A stretch of DNA of 64,000 nt from Oligoflexia bacterium (lineage in GTDB: Bacteria > Bdellovibrionota > UBA1018). Position 1 is the stretch's first letter. Each line of letters begins with the position of its first letter. The position numbers were made by a program, and so were the translations under genes. Shown here one piece after another: positions 59,463 through 64,000 of the stretch. The notes under the pieces were generated by a model. That model saw only the letters and a list, made by a program, of their open reading frames with translations, was not told the origin of the DNA and did no database searches. Location: assembly GCA_023701205.1 (NCBI GenBank), contig JAMPXJ010000013.1, positions 1 to 64,000 on the forward strand, given 5' to 3'.

Positions 59463-59883
59463 CTAACGATCAACGATTTCGAGCTTTTCTTTGAGTACTT
59501 GGATGCAATTAGCTGACCATGGTTTCAATTCTTTGTTCTTCACTCCCTGAAGGGCCTTGATCCGTTTACGAATCTCCACCGCTTGGCCCCGAAAGTCGTC
59601 AACAAAAGCTGGGCCGAGATTCCCGACCAGTGCGTCTAAACGTATCACTGATCCGGCATGCTTTTGGTATGCCTTCAAAAAAGTTTCTGGATTTTTGGTT
59701 ATACTTTTTCCAATAGCAACGCCTAACTCCTCAGCCACATGTCCATCTGACTGGGCTAGCGCTCGAAAGGCTGTGTCCAGGGCCGCCAAGTCTCCCTGTG
59801 ACACTCGAGCAGTTTCGACCTCAAATGCCATGAGGAAACGAGAAAAAAAACATGGCAAGAAAAAGTAGTCCGGTAATCTTCAT
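59463..59883 (-). CDS. Small exported protein interrupted by a T8-tract frameshift
   Basis: The intact frame (to 59858) encodes 131 residues that start MPCFFSRFLMAFEVETARVS. An ATG at 59883 with AAGG upstream starts a good signal peptide, ITGLLFLAMFF, but in another frame. It is joined to the main frame only if a run of eight T (59843-59850) were seven. With seven, the product would be a normal exported protein of ~139 residues. The mature domain is helical (LDTAFRALAQSDGHVAEEL). The choice is between sequencing error, real frameshift or slipped-strand switching. Confidence 0.5.
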
Positions 59884-59984
59884 GACCTTAGGTCGTATCA
59901 AGCTAGGCCCCTGTCAACAATCCAATAGATTCTGATCATCTCACGATCAGAATTTTAGTCGCAATTCGACCGGGACGCCCACAA

Positions 59985-60102
59985 CGAGCGCACTCACCAC
60001 AAGCCAAGCCCCTACCCCAACCCCCCCCAGCAGCAAAACCTCAAAGCTTCCGAACCCGGAACGCGTAAAGATTCCCCGCGCCCGAGAGGAAGTAAACCCG
60101 CT
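59985..60102. repeat. Direct repeat copy 1 (bamB 3'-end duplicate)
   Basis: 118 bases matching 62288-62407 except for two single-base length differences (one missing G, and a run of 8 versus 9 C). It contains the last ~19 codons of bamB, detached from the rest of that gene, plus about 58 bases of 3' flank. Confidence 0.9.
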
Positions 60103-61367
60103 CAGATTCTGGTACGAACTTCCCGAGTGAAGAGAATCCACTCCATTTGGTCGTTTTCACCGACCACCTGAATCGATAAGGGTGATCGGTCCATATTCAC
60201 CGCGAACTGAAACAGGGCGCTTTTTCCACTCGCATCGGTACCGGTAGCCAGCATTGTCGAGCTTCCCACGACGCTCTTCATCGATAATACTTGCTCGCCA
60301 TTGTACCAGTTTGGATTCCTCTCCTTCCGATACCGGAAAAAAGCCCGTTCATCCGATGGCGTCTCCCGGACCGATGACAGAATGATTTTCACAAAAATAG
60401 ATCCGGGGCCGATCTCATCCGTGAAGGTGAGCTGCGCGCAAACGGGAGCATTTTGTCCTTCAGGGCATGCCGCGCCTTGAGCCTGGACCTTGACTTTTCC
60501 TTGCGGTGCGCGGCCCACGAACTTCGTAAAAACCGCCACATCCGCCGGCGAGGGTACGGGCCCCATATCGCCCAAATAAACAGCTGTGCTGCCGTCCATG
60601 TGCATCGCCAAGGAACGGCCCCAGTCGATTTGGGAAAGCTGTCGTTTCCGAGCTTGAACGTACTGATTTCTGCGAGACTCATCAGGAATACTGCCGAGGA
60701 GATCGTTCCAGATCAGGGCAGATGCCAGATCCTCTTCCATGATCGTCTTGCGAACATGCCCATTCCCCAGGACATGGCCAAACTCATGCAACAGCGCGCC
60801 TTCTAGCGTATGGGGCTTGGTCCAATCCAGTCCATAAAAATACGGCGAAGACCGCAGGTGTTCGGCAAACGGCAGGCGCAACCATATAAAGCCCTTAGCC
60901 CTTCCCGTGAAAACATCATAGGACTCGCGAATCGCGACAGCCACCGGGTTTTCGAAACCTTTCAAGGCGTCTTGGATGCGCTGATTCCCTACTCCGCCGT
61001 AAATCGTGAGCTCGACGCTCGCATCACATTGGGCTACGCGAACAAAGTTCAAATTCAGCTGGATTCTCGGGTCCCCCTGAAGCTCCTGGTCCACTCCCCG
61101 ATCGCGGATGTAGCTAGCCCATTTCCGCAGAACGTTTCGGAACTCGACATCCACGTCCTCGGCCGTGCGACCAAATTGGGGTGCTGTCTCTATGCAGTAG
61201 TGGACTGGATCGGAACCCAAGAACCATGCCGCACCATAATCCGCCGCATGCATGTCACTTCCGCCCGAATCGATCGAGCCCCCCTGGCCCGCTAGAACCA
61301 CGGTGGCGGTCGCCGCCAGAAGAAAAACGCCCCCGATTCCAAGCTTTACCCAATTATTCAAAATCAT
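60102..61367 (-). CDS. Exported metzincin-type metalloprotease
   Basis: 421 residues. A signal peptide (LGIGGVFLLAATATVVLAGQ) precedes a mature protein with TLEGALLHEFGHVLGNGHVR, an HExxHxxGxxH-type zinc site, followed by IMEEDLASAL in the Met-turn position. A C-terminal ~130-residue domain has a beta-sandwich look. Lower G+C than its surroundings. It lies between the 118-bp direct repeats, and its stop codon is at the edge of copy 1. It is divergent from the TIGR02147 regulator, with ~110 bases between, so the two may share regulation. Confidence 0.78.
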   Translation of the reverse strand: MILNNWVKLGIGGVFLLAATATVVLAGQGGSIDSGGSDMHAADYGAAWFLGSDPVHYCIETAPQFGRTAEDVDVEFRNVLRKWASYIRDRGVDQELQGDPRIQLNLNFVRVAQCDASVELTIYGGVGNQRIQDALKGFENPVAVAIRESYDVFTGRAKGFIWLRLPFAEHLRSSPYFYGLDWTKPHTLEGALLHEFGHVLGNGHVRKTIMEEDLASALIWNDLLGSIPDESRRNQYVQARKRQLSQIDWGRSLAMHMDGSTAVYLGDMGPVPSPADVAVFTKFVGRAPQGKVKVQAQGAACPEGQNAPVCAQLTFTDEIGPGSIFVKIILSSVRETPSDERAFFRYRKERNPNWYNGEQVLSMKSVVGSSTMLATGTDASGKSALFQFAVNMDRSPLSIQVVGENDQMEWILFTREVRTRI

Positions 61368-61477
61368 GACTCAGTTCCTCCGATAGCACCTCTTCTACCG
61401 GGCTACCGTTTTTGGGAATACATCATATTTACAAACTTACTAGCTATTTATTTACAGATTTGTAATGCTTATTCCGT

Positions 61478-62287
61478 ATGAATCGCGTGTTCCACTACCA
61501 CGACTATAAGCGCTTTGTCATTGAACGCCTTGAGGCGCTGCCGAGCGGAGGCCGTGGAGAATTCCAAAAAATTTCAAAAAGATGTGGGATGCATCCCACT
61601 CTGGTCAGCCAGATTTTCAAAGGACCAAGGGATCTGAGCCTCGAGCAAGCCTATGATATCGCGGCCTACCTGGACTTGAACGAACTTGAAACTGACTATT
61701 TCATCCGGCTCGTTCAGTACTCCCGCTGCGGAACCGAAAGGGCCAGAAACTTTCTGCGCTCCCAGATCGAGAAAACGCGAGCGGAAGCCAGTCGCGTCGA
61801 AAACCGCGTTCATGCCAAACGGATACTGAGCGACGAGGAACGGGCGATATTTTATTCAACATGGGCGTACTCAGCCGTGAGAAATGCCACGAGTCTTCCC
61901 CAGTTTTCGAGCGTCGAGGCCATCGCCACACGCCTCAAGCTTTCGAGGACCCTCGTGGACCAGATCGTGCAATTCCTGTTGGAGCGTGGCCTTTGCAAGA
62001 TGGAAGACGGAAAGCTCTTAGTGGGCCCCCAGAGCACGCACATTCCCAGTACTTCTCCTTTGGTGACGAGACATCACGCGAACTGGCGCCAAAAAGGACT
62101 GGAAAAGATGGATCGAATGGATCGTGAACGGGAGCTCTTTTTCACGGCGCCCATGAGCCTTTCCGAGGACGACGTAGTCTGGTTCCGAGAGCAGATTCTT
62201 GAGCTGATTGAAAAGCTCACGAAGCGAGTGAAAGAAACGAAGCCCGAGACGCTTGCCTGTCTCAATTTGGATTGGTTTACGTTTTAG
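61478..62287 (+). CDS. TIGR02147-family helix-turn-helix regulator
   Basis: 269 residues. The family opening FHYHDYKRFVIERLEALPSG, then MHPTLVSQIFKGPRDLSLEQ and YDIAAYLDLNELETDYFIRL, is the TIGR02147 pattern. It continues with LSDEERAIFYSTWAYSAVRN (DUF4423-like) and a second winged helix (ATRLKLSRTLVDQIVQFLL). These regulators are known mainly from Bdellovibrionota, Fibrobacteres and a few other phyla, and many genomes carry dozens next to exported proteins. It is likely to control the divergent metalloprotease. This gene supports the proposed host lineage. Confidence 0.88.
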   Translation: MNRVFHYHDYKRFVIERLEALPSGGRGEFQKISKRCGMHPTLVSQIFKGPRDLSLEQAYDIAAYLDLNELETDYFIRLVQYSRCGTERARNFLRSQIEKTRAEASRVENRVHAKRILSDEERAIFYSTWAYSAVRNATSLPQFSSVEAIATRLKLSRTLVDQIVQFLLERGLCKMEDGKLLVGPQSTHIPSTSPLVTRHHANWRQKGLEKMDRMDRERELFFTAPMSLSEDDVVWFREQILELIEKLTKRVKETKPETLACLNLDWFTF

Positions 62288-62407
62288 CGAGCGCACTCAG
62301 CCACAAGCCAAGCCCCTACCCCAACCCCCCCCCAGCAGCAAAACCTCAAAGCTTCCGAACCCGGAACGCGTAAAGATTCCCCGCGCCCGAGAGGAAGTAA
62401 ACCCGCT
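62288..62407. repeat. Direct repeat copy 2 (3' end of intact bamB plus flank)
   Basis: 120 bases near-identical to 59985-60102. It starts directly after the regulator stop codon and runs into the last 60 or so bases of bamB. The run of nine C lies in the flank. Confidence 0.9.
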
Positions 62408-63497
62408 GCTTTTCGGCGTCGAATGCCGGGCTCCCGTAGAAGCCGCTGCCATTGCCCACGTCAAAGCGATAGACGCCTTTGCCGGTGGTCTTGTCGATGG
62501 CGTAAAGATACTGGAAGCTCGAGCCCACGATCACGTAACGATCGGTCACCACGAGCTGCGTGGGCGTTCCGCCGTCGAGCTCGAATTTCCAAAGGAGCTT
62601 GGCGCCTTCTTTCTGAAGCGCGTAGATATTGCCGTCGGAGGACGGCAGGTAGAGTCGGTCATTCTCGATGACGACCTTCTTGCTCCCGCCGGCGTCGAAG
62701 CGCCACAGGACCTCGCCCCCCTGGCGCTTGAGCGCGTAGAGAGCACCATCGTACGAAGGCGCGTAAACGACCCCGCTATCCATCAGCGGCTGCGCATCGA
62801 CGTCCGTGAACTTCGTGCCCTGATGAAGCTTGCGTTCCCACTTGAGCTGACCATCGCTGAGCGAGAGCGCGACCAAAAACCCGTCGCTCAGGCCGGCGAG
62901 CACCTCGTTGCCATCGACGAGCGGCGCCGAGGCGCCCAGGATCGTCGCGGCAGCCGCCGTGCGGCGCTTATAGTGCCAAAGCCATTTGCCCGTTCCGGCA
63001 TCCAGCGCATGAACCGTGTCATCGGAGCTCGTGACGAAAACCCGGCCCCCCGCAACAGTGGGTTTCGAAATCACCGGATTGCGGATCTCGTAGCGCCAGT
63101 TGATCTTCCCGGTCTCCATATTGACCGAATAGAGGAAGCCGTCTCCCCCGCCGAAATACACCGACGACTGATCGAGCCCCAGCTCACTGATCACGCCCCC
63201 CGGAATCTCCACGCTCCAGCGCTGCTGATTGATCGTGGGATAAAGCGCGATGAGACCGACCGCCTGATTCCCGAAAATCAGCGTATTCTCGTGCAAAACG
63301 GGATTGGAGTACTCCGCGCCGCGGTCGCCGGCCTGTGAGACGTCCTTGCGAGTCGGAAGCGTCCAGCTGCGGGTAAGAACCTCGGGGTCAGCCCGGAGAT
63401 TCGAGTGGATGTTTCTTCCCGAGCAGCCAGCGGTTGCGAGCAGCAGGATCGCCAGGAACCCGCTAAGCGCGAGGTTCAGTCCCCTTCCCTTACTCAA
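62346..63497 (-). CDS. bamB: Outer-membrane assembly lipoprotein BamB
   Basis: About 383 residues if the TTG at 63497 is the start; an upstream ATG-frame start at 63566 is possible. Signal LNLALSGFLAILLLATAGC gives a lipobox. The mature protein is a repeating PQQ-type beta-propeller: GLIALYPTINQQRWSVEIPG, GFLYSVNMETGKINWRYEIR, HALDAGTGKWLWHYKRRTA, ALYALKRQGGEVLWRFDAGG, YAIDKTTGKGVYRFDVGN. BamB is a scaffold of the BAM complex that inserts outer-membrane proteins. It follows a TPR protein with overlapping stop and start, as in yfgM-bamB clusters. Confidence 0.9.
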   Translation of the reverse strand: MSKGRGLNLALSGFLAILLLATAGCSGRNIHSNLRADPEVLTRSWTLPTRKDVSQAGDRGAEYSNPVLHENTLIFGNQAVGLIALYPTINQQRWSVEIPGGVISELGLDQSSVYFGGGDGFLYSVNMETGKINWRYEIRNPVISKPTVAGGRVFVTSSDDTVHALDAGTGKWLWHYKRRTAAAATILGASAPLVDGNEVLAGLSDGFLVALSLSDGQLKWERKLHQGTKFTDVDAQPLMDSGVVYAPSYDGALYALKRQGGEVLWRFDAGGSKKVVIENDRLYLPSSDGNIYALQKEGAKLLWKFELDGGTPTQLVVTDRYVIVGSSFQYLYAIDKTTGKGVYRFDVGNGSGFYGSPAFDAEKQRVYFLSGAGNLYAFRVRKL

Positions 63498-64000
63498 GGG
63501 CGGCCTTTCTGGCTTCCGCGGTCTTGGCGTATTCGCTCGAAGGGAGCTGGGAAATGACCTGGTCATAGGTGCTCCGGGCTTTGGCCGTGTCTTTCAGAAG
63601 CTCATGCGAACGGGCGACTGAAAGCAACGCTTCGCCTTTGGCGACCGCCTCACCCGTGGCAAGCGCCTTCTCATAGCTCTCGAGCGCCTCCTTGAGCTTG
63701 CCCGAGTCTTCATAAGCATGCCCGAGCGCGAGCCATGCCGTCGCCTGGTCGAAGGTCGTCTTGCCCGACTTGGCCGCCTGATTGAGCCAGGCGACGGCTT
63801 TCGCTGGTTCGCCATGCTCGAAGTAAAGGTTTCCGAGCGCCAGGTTTGCCTCGAAGGCGCCACGCGTCCCTTCGAATTTCTCGGTCACCGCCTTGAGCTG
63901 GTTCACGCCGGCGGTGAGCTGGGCGTCGACATCCAGCTTCTCGAAGCGCAACGTTTCGGGCGAAACCGGCGGAGTCTTCGCGTCCGCCACATCTTTGTCG
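63490..64000 (-). CDS. TPR protein, likely YfgM-like periplasmic partner of BamB (5' end outside window)
   Basis: Open to the right edge of the window; about 170 C-terminal residues are visible. They form three to four tetratricopeptide repeats: ANLALGNLYFEHGEPAKAVAW, then ATAWLALGHAYEDSGKLKEALESY, then LLSVARSHELLKDTAKARSTYD. In many proteobacteria a TPR protein of the YfgM type lies directly before bamB and works with the SecYEG-PpiD translocon. The position here agrees with that. The N-terminal membrane anchor expected for YfgM is outside the window, so the name is inference. Confidence 0.75.
   Translation of the reverse strand, partial: DKDVADAKTPPVSPETLRFEKLDVDAQLTAGVNQLKAVTEKFEGTRGAFEANLALGNLYFEHGEPAKAVAWLNQAAKSGKTTFDQATAWLALGHAYEDSGKLKEALESYEKALATGEAVAKGEALLSVARSHELLKDTAKARSTYDQVISQLPSSEYAKTAEARKAALE

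Noticed and set aside
59947..60141. 64-codon minus-strand frame through repeat copy 1
   Set aside because: It reads the bamB-derived repeat in the wrong frame and has no ribosome site.

Overview
The window comes from the chromosome of a high-G+C Gram-negative bacterium. It encodes outer-membrane and lipoprotein machinery (BamB, Lnt and many lipobox proteins). A TIGR02147-family regulator, a DUF222/HNH-type relic and an unusually large set of secreted proteases together suggest a member of the Bdellovibrionota or a related former deltaproteobacterium. This taxonomic placement is inference; no rRNA gene is present.

Layout. 1-31 kb: ordinary chromosome starting inside glpX, with many short exported or lipoprotein genes, an HD-GYP phosphodiesterase, an Hsp20 protein with a long coiled coil, lnt, two subtilases, four Zn-protease-like exported proteins, a lone histidine kinase, a PEBP protein and a DEAD-box helicase. 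31.4-36.5 kb: tRNA-Leu(GAG) and a complete five-gene branched-chain amino-acid ABC transporter operon (livKHMGF). 36.5-47.1 kb: two Xer-like tyrosine recombinases (one lacking expected catalytic residues), two GT-C or PMT-type loci counting the one at 5.4-7.0 kb, a SEC-C protein, BtpA, a secreted phospholipase D and inorganic pyrophosphatase.

47.2-58.4 kb: the most interesting part, an 11.2-kb provirus. It carries a putative double-jelly-roll major capsid protein, an A32/FtsK-like packaging ATPase, a lytic transglycosylase with small membrane and lipoprotein lysis candidates, a glycine-rich spike-like protein, and many tiny membrane proteins. There is no integrase, terminase or tail gene. It is bounded by two copies of a dif-like XerC/XerD site. 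The XerC arm and centre are identical in both copies, while the XerD arm is canonical only at the left end. This is the pattern expected of an element that integrates by hijacking host XerCD at dif. The inferred circular genome is 11,230 bp. The element therefore looks like a tailless, probably membrane-containing virus (Varidnaviria-like) living as a dif-integrated provirus.

58.4-64 kb: lower-G+C accessory DNA. It includes a small exported gene with a T8-tract frameshift and a metzincin plus TIGR02147 regulator pair bracketed by about 118-bp direct repeats derived from the 3' end of bamB. The window ends with bamB and the C-terminal part of a periplasmic TPR protein.
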